Below are positions 1-8,276 of a DNA stretch of 64,000 nt, piece by piece. The stretch comes from Variovorax sp. CF313 (GTDB lineage: Bacteria; Pseudomonadota; Gammaproteobacteria; Burkholderiales; Burkholderiaceae_C): contig NZ_AKIW01000013.1 of NCBI RefSeq assembly GCF_000282635.1, forward strand, positions 62,001-126,000, written 5' to 3'. The position numbers and the translations under genes were made by a program. Every line of letters begins with the position of its first letter. The first letter of the stretch is position 1. The notes beneath the pieces are model-generated. The model saw nothing but the letters and a program-made list of their open reading frames with translations. It had not been told where the DNA came from and made no database searches.

Positions 1-1
1 T

Positions 2-346
2 GTGCCGAAGGTCTATGAAGTGACGGCCAAGCACCCGGTGGACGAAGCGCAGATCGCGAAGCTGCTGGCCGGCGTCGTGCTCGACGACGACCCGAAGCCC
101 GTGCGCGCGGCCGCTTGCGAATCCGACAGCCCGCTGCACCTGCGGCTCACGCTCACCGAGGGCAAATACCACCAGGTCAAGCGCATGCTGGCGGCGGTCG
201 GCAATCGGGTCGAGGGACTGCATCGTTCGCGCATCGGCGACCTGGCGCTGCCCGGCGACCTGGCACCGGGGCAGTGGCGGTGGCTGACGGCCGAAGAGGT
301 CGCGGCGCTGCGCGCGCCGGCCAAGCCGGCGAAACCGGCGAAATAG
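2..346 (+). CDS. RsuA-family rRNA pseudouridine synthase, C-terminal part
   Basis: The frame is open from the window edge, so the N-terminal S4 domain and the catalytic Asp region lie outside. The visible 114 codons carry the RsuA-type C-terminal motif GKYHQVKRM (about residues 54-62), followed by NRVEGLHR and a PGQWRWL segment, all typical of the small-subunit enzyme that makes pseudouridine 516 in 16S rRNA. The protein ends in a short Ala-Lys-Pro tail. RsuA rather than RluE/RluB is judged from the VVLDDDPKPVRAA stretch. Confidence 0.85.
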   Translation: MPKVYEVTAKHPVDEAQIAKLLAGVVLDDDPKPVRAAACESDSPLHLRLTLTEGKYHQVKRMLAAVGNRVEGLHRSRIGDLALPGDLAPGQWRWLTAEEVAALRAPAKPAKPAK

Positions 347-436
347 AGGGGAAAAGCGAGCGAAAGAGCGTATTCCCGGTCAGCCAGCCATAAGACCTGG
401 CCGTTAAGATTCGCAGCTCTCTCTCGGAACCTTCCC

Positions 437-1444
437 TTGCGACTCCCTGCTCGACCGAACGGCCGCACCGCGGCCTTCCTGCTTTCCTGTCTGACGGCCC
501 TGGCGGCACACACCGCTGCTGCCGCGCCGGCCGAACCTCCGCCGATCTTCGTGCTCAACTCGCTGGATGCCAACGTGAGCGTGATCAATCCGGTCGACTG
601 GACGGAAAAGCAGCGCATCGCCACCGGCAAGGAGCCGCACCACCTCTACATGACGCCCGACGAGAAATCGGTCATCGTGGCCAACTCGGCGGGCGATTCG
701 CTGACCTTCCTGAACCCCCGCACGGCCGAAGTGCAGCGCGTGGTCTACGGAATCATCGATCCGTACCAGCTGCAGTTCTCGCGCGACATGAAGTGGTTCG
801 TCACGGCGGGCAACCGCCTGAACCACGTCGACATCTACCGCTGGGACGGGAAAGACCTGAAGCTGGCCAAGCGCATCGCCAGCGGCAAGACGCCCAGCCA
901 CATCTGGATCGACAACACCAGCACCATCGCCTACGTGACGATGCAGGACAGCGACGAGATGATCGCCATCGACCTGCCCACGCAGACCGTCAAGTGGCGC
1001 ACCGCCACCGGCACCATGCCGGCCGACATCTTCGGCGTGCACAACGACAAGACCCTGCTGGTGGGGCTGACCGGCAGCGACGGCGTGCAGGTGTTCGACG
1101 TGGCCGGCGCCGAGCCGAAGCTGGTCGGCAAGATCCCCACCGGCAAGGGCGCCCACGCCTTCCGTTCGGCCGGCGACGGCAAGAGCGTGTTCGTGAGCAA
1201 CCGCGTGGCCAACAGCATCAGCCGGATCGACCTGGCGACGCTGAAGGTCATCGCGAACTATCCCGTGCCCGGTGGCCCCGACTGCATGGACGTCTCGGCC
1301 GATGGCAAGACGCTGTACGTGACTTCGCGATGGGCCAAGAAGCTCAGCGTGGTCGACCTGGCCAGCAACAAGGTCGTGCGCCAGGTCAACGTCGGCCGTT
1401 CGCCGCACGGTGTCTGGACGCTCGATCATGGCAAGCGCATCTAG
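437..1444 (+). CDS. Secreted YncE-like beta-propeller protein
   Basis: A 335-residue protein with an N-terminal signal peptide (Leu/Ala core about residues 13-30, Ala-rich cleavage region). It then has repeated blade-like units with phrases such as YMTPDEKSVIVAN, YVTSRWAKKLSVVD and GRSPHGVW, the pattern of YVTN/YncE seven-bladed propellers. Such proteins are periplasmic and their ligands are mostly unknown. The start is a TTG, because no ATG lies ahead of the signal peptide in this frame. Its 3' end overlaps the start of the next gene by 17 bases, so the two are probably co-translated. No catalytic residues can be assigned. Confidence 0.8.
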   Translation: MRLPARPNGRTAAFLLSCLTALAAHTAAAAPAEPPPIFVLNSLDANVSVINPVDWTEKQRIATGKEPHHLYMTPDEKSVIVANSAGDSLTFLNPRTAEVQRVVYGIIDPYQLQFSRDMKWFVTAGNRLNHVDIYRWDGKDLKLAKRIASGKTPSHIWIDNTSTIAYVTMQDSDEMIAIDLPTQTVKWRTATGTMPADIFGVHNDKTLLVGLTGSDGVQVFDVAGAEPKLVGKIPTGKGAHAFRSAGDGKSVFVSNRVANSISRIDLATLKVIANYPVPGGPDCMDVSADGKTLYVTSRWAKKLSVVDLASNKVVRQVNVGRSPHGVWTLDHGKRI

Positions 1445-2240
1445 CCGCATCGGCGCGGCCCTCGCGTTGTCGCTGGCCGGGGCCCTGGCGCCCGTGGCCT
1501 GGGGCGCGCAGCCGGGCGCCACCTGCGAAAAGCCCGTGTACCTGACCTTCGACACCGGCCACATGGGCGTCGCCCCGTTGGTGGCCGACGTGCTCAAGCG
1601 GCAGGACGTGCGCGTCACCTTCTTCGCCGCCGCCGAGCGCACCCAGACCGACGGCGACAGCCTCGACGACCATTGGGCGCCGTGGTGGAAGGCGAGGGCG
1701 GCCGAGGGCAACGAATTCGGCTCCCACACTTACGACCACGCGTACTGGCGCGCCGACGTCAAGGGCGCGCCGCCGAGCTTCCGCATCAAGCCTTCGGCCG
1801 GCCCGCAGGACGGCAAGGAATCGACCTGGAGCGCGGCCGAGTACTGCACCAACATCCGCAAGTCGTCCGACCGCCTGGCCGCCATCACGGGCAAGAAACC
1901 GCTGCCGCTGTACCGCGCGCCGGGCGGCAAGACGTCCCCCGCGTTGCTGGCCGCCGCCGAGGGCTGCGGCTACAAGTACGTCGGCTGGGCACCCGCCGGC
2001 TTCCTCGGCGACGAACTGCCGAGCGAGAAGTTCAGCAACGCCAGGCTGCTGACGCAGGCGCTCGACACCATTCGCCCTGGCGACATCCTGCTCGCGCACC
2101 TGGGCATCTGGTCGCGCAAGGACCCGTGGGCGCCGGCCAACCTCGAGCCGCTGATCGTCGGTCTCAAGGCCAAGGGCTTCTGTTTCCAGACGCTGCGCCA
2201 GCATCCGGACTTCCGCGCCTGGATCGCATCCCACCCCTGA
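1428..2240 (+). CDS. Secreted polysaccharide deacetylase (NodB domain)
   Basis: 270 residues with a signal peptide (ALALSLAGALAPVAWGA). NodB-fold motifs are visible: motif 1 TFDTGH, motif 2 SHTYDH (two metal His), motif 3 RAPGGK and the late motif LAHLGIW. It probably removes N- or O-acetyl groups from a cell-wall or extracellular glycan in the periplasm. Motif 1 is usually TFDDG; here the second Asp, a metal ligand in characterised enzymes, is Thr, which may weaken metal binding or mark a subfamily. ATG 1428 is chosen because a signal peptide follows directly; an upstream GTG at 1410 is possible. Confidence 0.85.
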   Translation: MASASSRIGAALALSLAGALAPVAWGAQPGATCEKPVYLTFDTGHMGVAPLVADVLKRQDVRVTFFAAAERTQTDGDSLDDHWAPWWKARAAEGNEFGSHTYDHAYWRADVKGAPPSFRIKPSAGPQDGKESTWSAAEYCTNIRKSSDRLAAITGKKPLPLYRAPGGKTSPALLAAAEGCGYKYVGWAPAGFLGDELPSEKFSNARLLTQALDTIRPGDILLAHLGIWSRKDPWAPANLEPLIVGLKAKGFCFQTLRQHPDFRAWIASHP

Positions 2241-2253
2241 CCGAGTTGCCGCC

Positions 2254-3228
2254 ATGATCGATTGGCTGACAGACGCCTTTTCCGCCCTGCAGGGCTGGTT
2301 CTTCGAGACCGCCGTCCAGCCGCTGGTCTATGCCGTCGGCCTCGGCGGCTGGACCGAGGACGCCTTCGACGCCACCGGCTGGCTGCTGGTCGGCCTCATC
2401 CAGATCCTGGTGCTGATCGCGGTCATCGGGCCGCTGCAGCGCTGGCGCTCGGTGGAGCCGGTGGTCGATCGCCATGCGGTCCGCATCGACGTGCTCTACA
2501 CGCTGATCCACCGCCTCGGCCTGTTCCGGCTGGCGCTGTTCTTCACGCTGCAGCCCTTCTTCGACGACGCACTGGGCAGCCTGCGCACGGCGGGGTGGGG
2601 CACCTTTCATCTCGACGAGGTGTGGCCCGGCGTGACCGACGTGCCGGTGGTGGCCTTCGCCATCTACCTCGTGGTGCTCGACTTCGTCGGCTACTGGATC
2701 CATCGCGGCCAGCACCAGTTCAACTGGTGGTGGGGCCTGCATTCGCTGCACCACTCGCAGCGCCAGATGACCATGTGGAGCGACGACCGCAACCACCTGC
2801 TCGACGACATCGTCCATGACACGCTGATCGTCATCGTGGCGCAGCTGATCGGCGTGGCGCCGGGGCAGTTCATCGCCTTCGTCGCCTTCACGCAGCTCAG
2901 CGAAAGCCTGCAGCACGCCAACCTGCGGCTGAGCTTCGGCGCCATCGGCGAGCGGCTGTGGATCAGCCCGCGCTTCCACCGGCTGCACCACAGCATCGGA
3001 CTGGGGCACGAGTCGAACGGCAAGAGCACGCTGGGCGGCCACAACTTCGGCGTGCTGCTGCCGTGGTGGGACATGCTGTTTCGCACCGCGAACTTCGAGG
3101 ATCGCTACGACCCGACCGGCATCCGCGACCAGGTCGAGCCGGACGCGAATGGGCGCGTGCGCGACTACGGCCGTGGCTTCTGGGCCCAGCAGTGGCTCGG
3201 CCTGAAGCGGATGGCCGGTCGCGGCTGA
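2254..3228 (+). CDS. Sterol desaturase / fatty acid hydroxylase family membrane protein
   Basis: 324 residues, several hydrophobic segments in the N-terminal half, and the His clusters of the di-iron FA-hydroxylase superfamily: HRGQH, HSLHHS and RFHRLHH. These bind two irons and activate O2 for hydroxylation of a lipid at the inner membrane. The substrate cannot be inferred; bacterial members act on sterol-like lipids, carotenoids or fatty acyl chains. It starts 13 bases after the deacetylase stop, so it probably belongs to the same transcript. Confidence 0.87.
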   Translation: MIDWLTDAFSALQGWFFETAVQPLVYAVGLGGWTEDAFDATGWLLVGLIQILVLIAVIGPLQRWRSVEPVVDRHAVRIDVLYTLIHRLGLFRLALFFTLQPFFDDALGSLRTAGWGTFHLDEVWPGVTDVPVVAFAIYLVVLDFVGYWIHRGQHQFNWWWGLHSLHHSQRQMTMWSDDRNHLLDDIVHDTLIVIVAQLIGVAPGQFIAFVAFTQLSESLQHANLRLSFGAIGERLWISPRFHRLHHSIGLGHESNGKSTLGGHNFGVLLPWWDMLFRTANFEDRYDPTGIRDQVEPDANGRVRDYGRGFWAQQWLGLKRMAGRG

Positions 3229-3278
3229 GGGGCTCCGGGCCCTGAAAGGCGCGTCCGACGCGTTATCCTCGCTGCCTC

Positions 3279-4169
3279 ATGCGCCTGCTCCTCGACTCCT
3301 TCTGGCGCGCGGTCGCCTATTGCATGCTGCCGCGCGTGATCGTGCTGTCGCTGCTGCCTTTGGGCCTGATGGTGGTGCTGGCCGCGGGGCTCGGTTACTT
3401 CTATTGGGACGACGCGGTTGTATGGACGCGCGGCGCGCTCGACGCCTGGCCGCTGCTGTCGAGCTTCTGGGCCTGGATCGGCCGTCTTTTCTCCGGTGAC
3501 GTCACTTCCGCACTGGCGTCCCTGGTCGTGGTGTTTGCCGCCACCCCGGTGATCGTGGTGCTCTGCCTGCTGATCGTGGCCGGCTTCATGGCGCCCGCGC
3601 TGACGAAGCTGGTGGCCGAACGGCGCTTTCCCTCGCTCGAACAGAAAAAGGGCGCTTCGTTCTTCGGCAGCGTCGCGCGTTCGCTGGGCGTCACCATCCT
3701 GGCGCTGATCGCCCTCGTGGTGTCGATGCCGCTGTGGCTCATTCCGCCGCTGGTGCTGATCCTGCCGCCGCTGATCTGGGGCTGGCTCACCTACCGCGTG
3801 ATGAGCTTCGATGCGCTGGCCGAGCATGCCAGCCCCGAGGAGCGCACCGCACTGCTGCGCGCGCATCGGCTGCCGCTGCTGTGCATCGGCGTGCTTTGCG
3901 GCTACCTGGGCGCCGCGCCCAGCATCGTCTGGGCATCGGGCCTGCTGTTCGCCGCCGCCTTCTTCGTGCTGGTGCCGATCGCCATCTGGATCTACACACT
4001 GGTCTTCGCCTTCTCGGCGCTCTGGTTCGCGCACTACTGCCTCGACGCGCTGGCGCAGCTGCGCGCTCAGCGCGCCGTGGCCGAAGCGTCGACCGCCGCC
4101 GGCACCACGTCGGCCCTCGAAGCCGAGGGAGCCAGCAAGGCCGCACTCTCTCAATGGGGTTCACCATGA
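3279..4169 (+). CDS. EI24-domain (CysZ-like) integral membrane protein
   Basis: 296 residues with about six hydrophobic segments (for example around residues 24-46, 85-115, 148-175 and 205-245) and the loop order of EI24/CysZ family proteins. CysZ of enterobacteria takes up sulfate, but most betaproteobacterial relatives are uncharacterised, so sulfate transport is not claimed. The C-terminus is a hydrophilic Ala/Glu-rich tail. The stop overlaps the next start codon (ATGA at 4166-4169), which implies translational coupling. Confidence 0.75.
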   Translation: MRLLLDSFWRAVAYCMLPRVIVLSLLPLGLMVVLAAGLGYFYWDDAVVWTRGALDAWPLLSSFWAWIGRLFSGDVTSALASLVVVFAATPVIVVLCLLIVAGFMAPALTKLVAERRFPSLEQKKGASFFGSVARSLGVTILALIALVVSMPLWLIPPLVLILPPLIWGWLTYRVMSFDALAEHASPEERTALLRAHRLPLLCIGVLCGYLGAAPSIVWASGLLFAAAFFVLVPIAIWIYTLVFAFSALWFAHYCLDALAQLRAQRAVAEASTAAGTTSALEAEGASKAALSQWGSP

Positions 4170-4966
4170 CACGCGCATTCGGTCTCATCGTCGTCGGCGA
4201 CGAGATCCTTTCCGGCAAGCGGGCCGACAAGCACATGGCCAAGGTCATCGAGCTGCTCGCCGCGCGCGGCCTGCAGCTCGGCTGGGCGGAGTACGTGGGC
4301 GACGAGCCCGCGCGCATCACCGCCGCGCTCATGCGCGCCTTTGCCTCGGGCGACATCGTGTTCTCGACCGGCGGCATCGGCGCCACGCCCGACGACCATA
4401 CCCGCCAGTGCGCTGCGCAGGCGCTGCGCGTGCCGCTCGCGCTGCACCCCGAAGCCGAGATGCTGATCCGCGAACGCATGCGGGACACGGCGGACGAACA
4501 GGGCCTGCCCTATGAGCCCGACCGTCCCGACAACATCCACCGCCTCAACATGGGCGTGTTCCCGCAGGGCGCGACCATCATCCGCAACCCGTACAACAAG
4601 ATTCCGGGTTTCAGCGTCGACCACGTGCATTTCGTGCCGGGCTTTCCGGTCATGGCCTGGCCCATGATCGAGTCCGTGCTCGACAGTCGCTACGCCGACC
4701 TGTTCACCCGCAATGCCGTCGCCGAGAAATCGGTGATCGTTTTCGGTGCCATGGAAGCCACGCTGACCCCGCTCATGCAGGCCATCGAGGCCGCGCACGC
4801 CGGCATCAAGGTGTTCAGCCTGCCCAGTGTCGACCACCCTGAATATGGCCGGCACATCGAGCTGGGCGTCAAGGGCGACCCCGGCCGGCTCGATGCCGCC
4901 TATGTCCAGCTGATCGAAGGGTTGCACACCTTTGATGCCAAGCTTGGCCCAGAATTGGTGCGTTGA
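4166..4966 (+). CDS. CinA N-terminal type molybdopterin-binding domain protein
   Basis: 266 residues matching the MoCF_biosynth/CinA-N domain: VGDEILSGKRAD near the start and STGGIGATPDDHT around residues 70-82 replace the family GDEIL and TGGLGPTxDD motifs. Full-length CinA (over 400 residues) adds a nicotinamide-nucleotide amidase domain, which is absent here, so this is the stand-alone form. Relatives have been linked to ADP-ribose or cofactor hydrolysis; the role is uncertain. ATG 4166 overlaps the preceding stop; an in-frame ATG lies 12 bases upstream. Confidence 0.85.
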   Translation: MTRAFGLIVVGDEILSGKRADKHMAKVIELLAARGLQLGWAEYVGDEPARITAALMRAFASGDIVFSTGGIGATPDDHTRQCAAQALRVPLALHPEAEMLIRERMRDTADEQGLPYEPDRPDNIHRLNMGVFPQGATIIRNPYNKIPGFSVDHVHFVPGFPVMAWPMIESVLDSRYADLFTRNAVAEKSVIVFGAMEATLTPLMQAIEAAHAGIKVFSLPSVDHPEYGRHIELGVKGDPGRLDAAYVQLIEGLHTFDAKLGPELVR

Positions 4967-4973
4967 TGTCGAT

Positions 4974-4990
4974 TGCACCAACTTGGTGAA
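4974..4990 (+). promoter_or_regulatory. NtrC-binding site upstream of glnA
   Basis: TGCACCAACTTGGTGAA matches the NtrC enhancer consensus TGCACC-N5-TGGTGCA at all but one arm position. A second, inverted half (TTGGTGC, 4955-4961) lies just upstream, inside the end of the preceding gene. It sits about 76 bp ahead of the -24 element, a normal enhancer distance for NtrC. Confidence 0.8.
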
Positions 4991-5049
4991 TTTCCGCCTC
5001 TATTTGGGGTTTGCAGCGCTCGCCAAAGCGTCGTCGGGTGAGGCGACAA

Positions 5050-5066
5050 TGGCACAGAAACTGCAT
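5050..5066 (+). promoter_or_regulatory. Sigma-54 (-24/-12) promoter of glnA
   Basis: TGGCACAGAAACTGCAT fits TGGCAC-N5-TTGCA with GG and GC exactly 12 bases apart, as RpoN requires. The start of glnA lies about 47 bases downstream of the -12 element. With the upstream NtrC site it forms a complete nitrogen-responsive promoter. Confidence 0.8.
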
Positions 5067-5112
5067 CCCTCGTCCCTGTATTCCTAACCACCATCCAACT
5101 CAGGAGAAACTG

Positions 5113-6528
5113 ATGGCAAAGACCGTCGCCGATGTACTCAAGCTCGTCAAGGAAAACGAGGTCAAGTTCGTCGACTTCCGCTTCACCGACACCCGTGGCA
5201 AAGAGCAGCACGTCACCGTGCCGGTCTCGGCTTTCGATGAAGACAAATTCACCTCGGGCCACGCGTTCGACGGTTCGTCCATCGCCGGCTGGAAGGGCAT
5301 CGAAGCTTCGGACATGCAGCTCATGCCCGACCCGAACACCGCCAACATCGATCCCTTCTTCGAAGAAACGACGCTGATCCTGACCTGCGACGTGATCGAC
5401 CCCGCCGACGGCAAGGCCTACGAGCGCGATCCGCGTTCGCTCGCCAAGCGCGCCGAAGCCTACATGAAGGCCTCCGGCCTGGGCGACACCGCCTTCTTCG
5501 GTCCGGAACCCGAGTTCTTCGTGTTCGACGGCGTCCGCTGGAAGAACGACATGTCGGGCTGCTTCGTGAAGATCGACTCCGAAGAAGCCTCGTGGAACAC
5601 CGACAAGGAATACGAGCACGGCAACACCGGCCATCGTCCGGCAGTCAAGGGCGGCTACTTCCCGGTTCCCCCGGTCGACAGCTTCCAGGACATGCGCTCG
5701 GAAATGTGCCTGGTGCTCGAATCGCTCGGCATCCCGGTCGAAGTGCATCACCATGAAGTGGCCAACGCCGGCCAGATGGAACTGGGCACCAAGTTCAGCA
5801 CGCTGGTCCAGCGCGCCGACTGGGTCCAGCTGCAGAAGTACGTGATCCACAACGTGGCCCACGCCTACGGCAAGACCGCCACCTTCATGCCCAAGCCCAT
5901 CGTCGGCGACAACGGCTCCGGCATGCACGTGCACCAGTCGGTCTGGAAGGACGGCAAGAACCTGTTCGCAGGCGACGGCTACGCAGGTCTCTCGGACTTC
6001 GCCCTGCACTACATCGGCGGCATCATCAAGCACGCCCGTGCCCTGAACGCCATCACGAACCCCGGCACCAACAGCTACAAGCGCCTGGTGCCCGGCTTCG
6101 AAGCCCCGGTGAAGCTGGCCTACTCGGCCAAGAACCGCTCGGCCTCGATCCGCATCCCGTTCGTGGCCAACCCGAAGGGCCGCCGCGTCGAAGCGCGCTT
6201 CCCCGATCCGCTGATGAACCCGTACCTCGGCTTCGCTGCGCTGCTGATGGCGGGCCTCGACGGCGTCGAAAACAAGATCCATCCGGGCGAAGCCGCCAGC
6301 AAGGACCTGTACCACCTGCCGCCGGAAGAAGACGCGCTGATCCCGACCGTCTGCCACAGCCTCGACCAGGCCCTGGAATACCTGGACAAGGACCGTGCGT
6401 TCCTGACCAAGGGCGGCGTGTTCACCGATGCATACATCGATGCGTACATCGAGCTGAAGATGCAGGAAGTCACGCGCTTCCGCATGGCGACCCACCCGGT
6501 CGAGTTCGACATGTACTACTCGCTGTAA
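5113..6528 (+). CDS. glnA: Type I glutamine synthetase
   Basis: 471 residues, the usual GSI length. It makes glutamine from glutamate, ammonia and ATP as a cytoplasmic dodecamer. Visible signatures: FDGSSIAGW (about residues 53-61), the metal/glutamate region FFGPEPEFF, the ATP-binding [16 protein letters not shown], and the adenylylation loop with Tyr400 in LYHLPPEE. The conserved Tyr implies GlnE control (GSI-beta). ATG 5113 follows the purine-rich CAGGAGAAAC ribosome site; longer in-frame starts would read through the promoter. ntrB-ntrC lie downstream, as in many proteobacteria. Confidence 0.98.
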   Translation: MAKTVADVLKLVKENEVKFVDFRFTDTRGKEQHVTVPVSAFDEDKFTSGHAFDGSSIAGWKGIEASDMQLMPDPNTANIDPFFEETTLILTCDVIDPADGKAYERDPRSLAKRAEAYMKASGLGDTAFFGPEPEFFVFDGVRWKNDMSGCFVKIDSEEASWNTDKEYEHGNTGHRPAVKGGYFPVPPVDSFQDMRSEMCLVLESLGIPVEVHHHEVANAGQMELGTKFSTLVQRADWVQLQKYVIHNVAHAYGKTATFMPKPIVGDNGSGMHVHQSVWKDGKNLFAGDGYAGLSDFALHYIGGIIKHARALNAITNPGTNSYKRLVPGFEAPVKLAYSAKNRSASIRIPFVANPKGRRVEARFPDPLMNPYLGFAALLMAGLDGVENKIHPGEAASKDLYHLPPEEDALIPTVCHSLDQALEYLDKDRAFLTKGGVFTDAYIDAYIELKMQEVTRFRMATHPVEFDMYYSL

Positions 6529-6557
6529 AGGCGAGCCCCTGACGGGGATTCAAGACA

Positions 6558-6584
6558 AAAGGACGGCCTCGGCCGTCCTTTTTC
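6558..6584 (+). terminator. Rho-independent terminator after glnA
   Basis: Perfect inverted repeat GGACGGCC-TC-GGCCGTCC flanked by an A-run on the left and CTTTTTC on the right, 30 bases after the glnA stop. It separates glnA from the following small gene and ntrBC. Confidence 0.85.
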
Positions 6585-6663
6585 ATTGGCCTGGAACATT
6601 TGGTCACGGTTGGCATCGAATTGCACGAAAATGCACCTTTGTCGCCGCCCTCCACCGATACAC

Positions 6664-7170
6664 ATGAAGACTGCTTCTCTCATTTTTCTGGCCGGTTCAT
6701 TGATCGCGCTACCGGCGCTCGCGCAGGAGCGCGTCTGGCGTTGCGGCAACGAGTACACCAACAACGCCACCATCGCCCAGCAGAAGGGCTGCAAGGTCAT
6801 GGAAGGCGGCAACGTCACGGTCGTGCAAGGCACGAAAACTTCGGGCGGCTCCGCGTCGTCCGGTGGCTCTTCCGCGGCACGCGCACCGGCGGGCAGCCCG
6901 CGTGTCGAAGGTGTTGACCAGCGCGCGCGCGACGGCGAGGCGCGCTCGGTGCTCGAAGCCGAACTCAAGAAGGCGGAGGCACGCCAGGCCGAGCTGCAGA
7001 AGGAATACAACAACGGCGAGCCTGAAAAGCAGGGCAGCGAAGGCCGCAACTACCAGAAGTACCTGGACCGCGTCGCCGAAATGAAGGCCGAGCTGGCGCG
7101 CAACGAAAGCGACATCGCCGGCATCCGCCGCGAGATCGGCCGCCTGCCGAACAAGCAGCAACCGCAATAG
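6664..7170 (+). CDS. Secreted coiled-coil protein of unknown function
   Basis: 168 residues. A clear signal peptide (MKTASLIFLAGSLIALPALAQ) is followed by a short domain with two Cys (WRCGNEYTNN and QQKGCKV), resembling the N-terminus of DUF4124-type periplasmic proteins. A Ser/Gly linker and a charged helix rich in Glu, Ala and Arg (about residues 95-160) follow, likely a coiled coil. It lies between glnA and ntrB, only 4 bases ahead of ntrB, and so probably shares its transcript. Homologues sit at the same place in related genomes as far as I recall, but no function is known. Confidence 0.75.
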   Translation: MKTASLIFLAGSLIALPALAQERVWRCGNEYTNNATIAQQKGCKVMEGGNVTVVQGTKTSGGSASSGGSSAARAPAGSPRVEGVDQRARDGEARSVLEAELKKAEARQAELQKEYNNGEPEKQGSEGRNYQKYLDRVAEMKAELARNESDIAGIRREIGRLPNKQQPQ

Positions 7171-7174
7171 CCAT

Positions 7175-8254
7175 ATGGTGTTCGGGAAGAAGGCGAGCGG
7201 CGCCAATCCGCGCTTCCAGTCCTTCGACCTGCTGTCCACCCTCATCGCGGTGGTCAACAGCAACGGCTCGGTGCTGTTTGCCAATGCAGGCCTCGAAGAC
7301 GCACTGGGCACATCGCGGCGCACCCTCGAGGGGTCGCAGTTCGGTGCGTGCTTTCACGAGCCGCAGGTGCTGCGCACGGCGATCGACGGCGCGAGCAGCA
7401 ACGACTTCGCCACCCTGCGCTACGAAGCCTTCCTGCGCCGCGTCAACCACGAGCTCATGCCGGTGCAGGTCACGCTCGCGCATGGCGACAAGAAGGGCGA
7501 ACTCATCATCGAGATGTCGCCGCTCGAGCATCAGGTGCGGCAGGACCGCGAAGAGCGCCTCATCGACCAGGCGCAGGCCAACAAGGAACTCATCCGCAAC
7601 CTCGCGCACGAGATCAAGAACCCGCTCGGCGGCATCCGCGGCGCGGCACAGCTGCTGCAGATGGAGGTCGAATCGCGCGACCTCATCGAATACACCCAGG
7701 TCATCATCCACGAGGCCGACCGGCTGCAGACACTGGTCGACCGCCTGCTCGCGCCGCACCGCCGGCCGCACGTGGTGGGCGACGTCAACATCCACGAGGT
7801 GTGCGAGCGCGTGCGCTCGGTCATCCTTGCGGAGTTTCCGCGCGACCTGCACATCGAGCGCGATTTCGACGTGTCGATTCCCGAGTTCCGCGGCGACCGC
7901 GAGCAGCTCATCCAGGCCACGCTCAACATCACGCACAACGCCGCGCAGGCGCTGGCCGAGCGCCGCGCGGCCGGCGATGCGCAGATCACTTTCAAGACGC
8001 GCGTCGCCCGCCAGGTGATCTTCAACAAGCAGTGGTATCGACTGGCACTGGAATTGCATGTCATCGACAATGGACCGGGTGTGCCGGACACGATCAAGGA
8101 CCGCATCTTCTATCCGCTGGTATCGGGCAGGGAAGGCGGGACGGGGCTGGGATTGACGCTCGCACAGACTTTTGTGCAACAGCATCACGGCGTGATCGAG
8201 TGCGACAGCGTCCCGGGCCGAACCGATTTCAAGATATTGATACCGCTGCCCTAG
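7175..8254 (+). CDS. glnL: Nitrogen regulation sensor histidine kinase NtrB
   Basis: 359 residues: N-terminal PAS domain (about 15-120), then the HisKA H-box NLAHEIKNPLGG with phospho-acceptor His145, and an ATPase domain with N-box THNAAQAL, G1 DNGPGVP and G2 GREGGTGLGL. No membrane segment, as expected of the cytoplasmic NtrB that phosphorylates or dephosphorylates NtrC under PII control. It lies 22 bases ahead of ntrC. A PAS domain plus the HEIKNPL type H-box separates it from NtrY-like membrane kinases. Confidence 0.95.
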   Translation: MVFGKKASGANPRFQSFDLLSTLIAVVNSNGSVLFANAGLEDALGTSRRTLEGSQFGACFHEPQVLRTAIDGASSNDFATLRYEAFLRRVNHELMPVQVTLAHGDKKGELIIEMSPLEHQVRQDREERLIDQAQANKELIRNLAHEIKNPLGGIRGAAQLLQMEVESRDLIEYTQVIIHEADRLQTLVDRLLAPHRRPHVVGDVNIHEVCERVRSVILAEFPRDLHIERDFDVSIPEFRGDREQLIQATLNITHNAAQALAERRAAGDAQITFKTRVARQVIFNKQWYRLALELHVIDNGPGVPDTIKDRIFYPLVSGREGGTGLGLTLAQTFVQQHHGVIECDSVPGRTDFKILIPLP

Positions 8255-8276
8255 CAGCCCGGCAACAAGGAGATGC

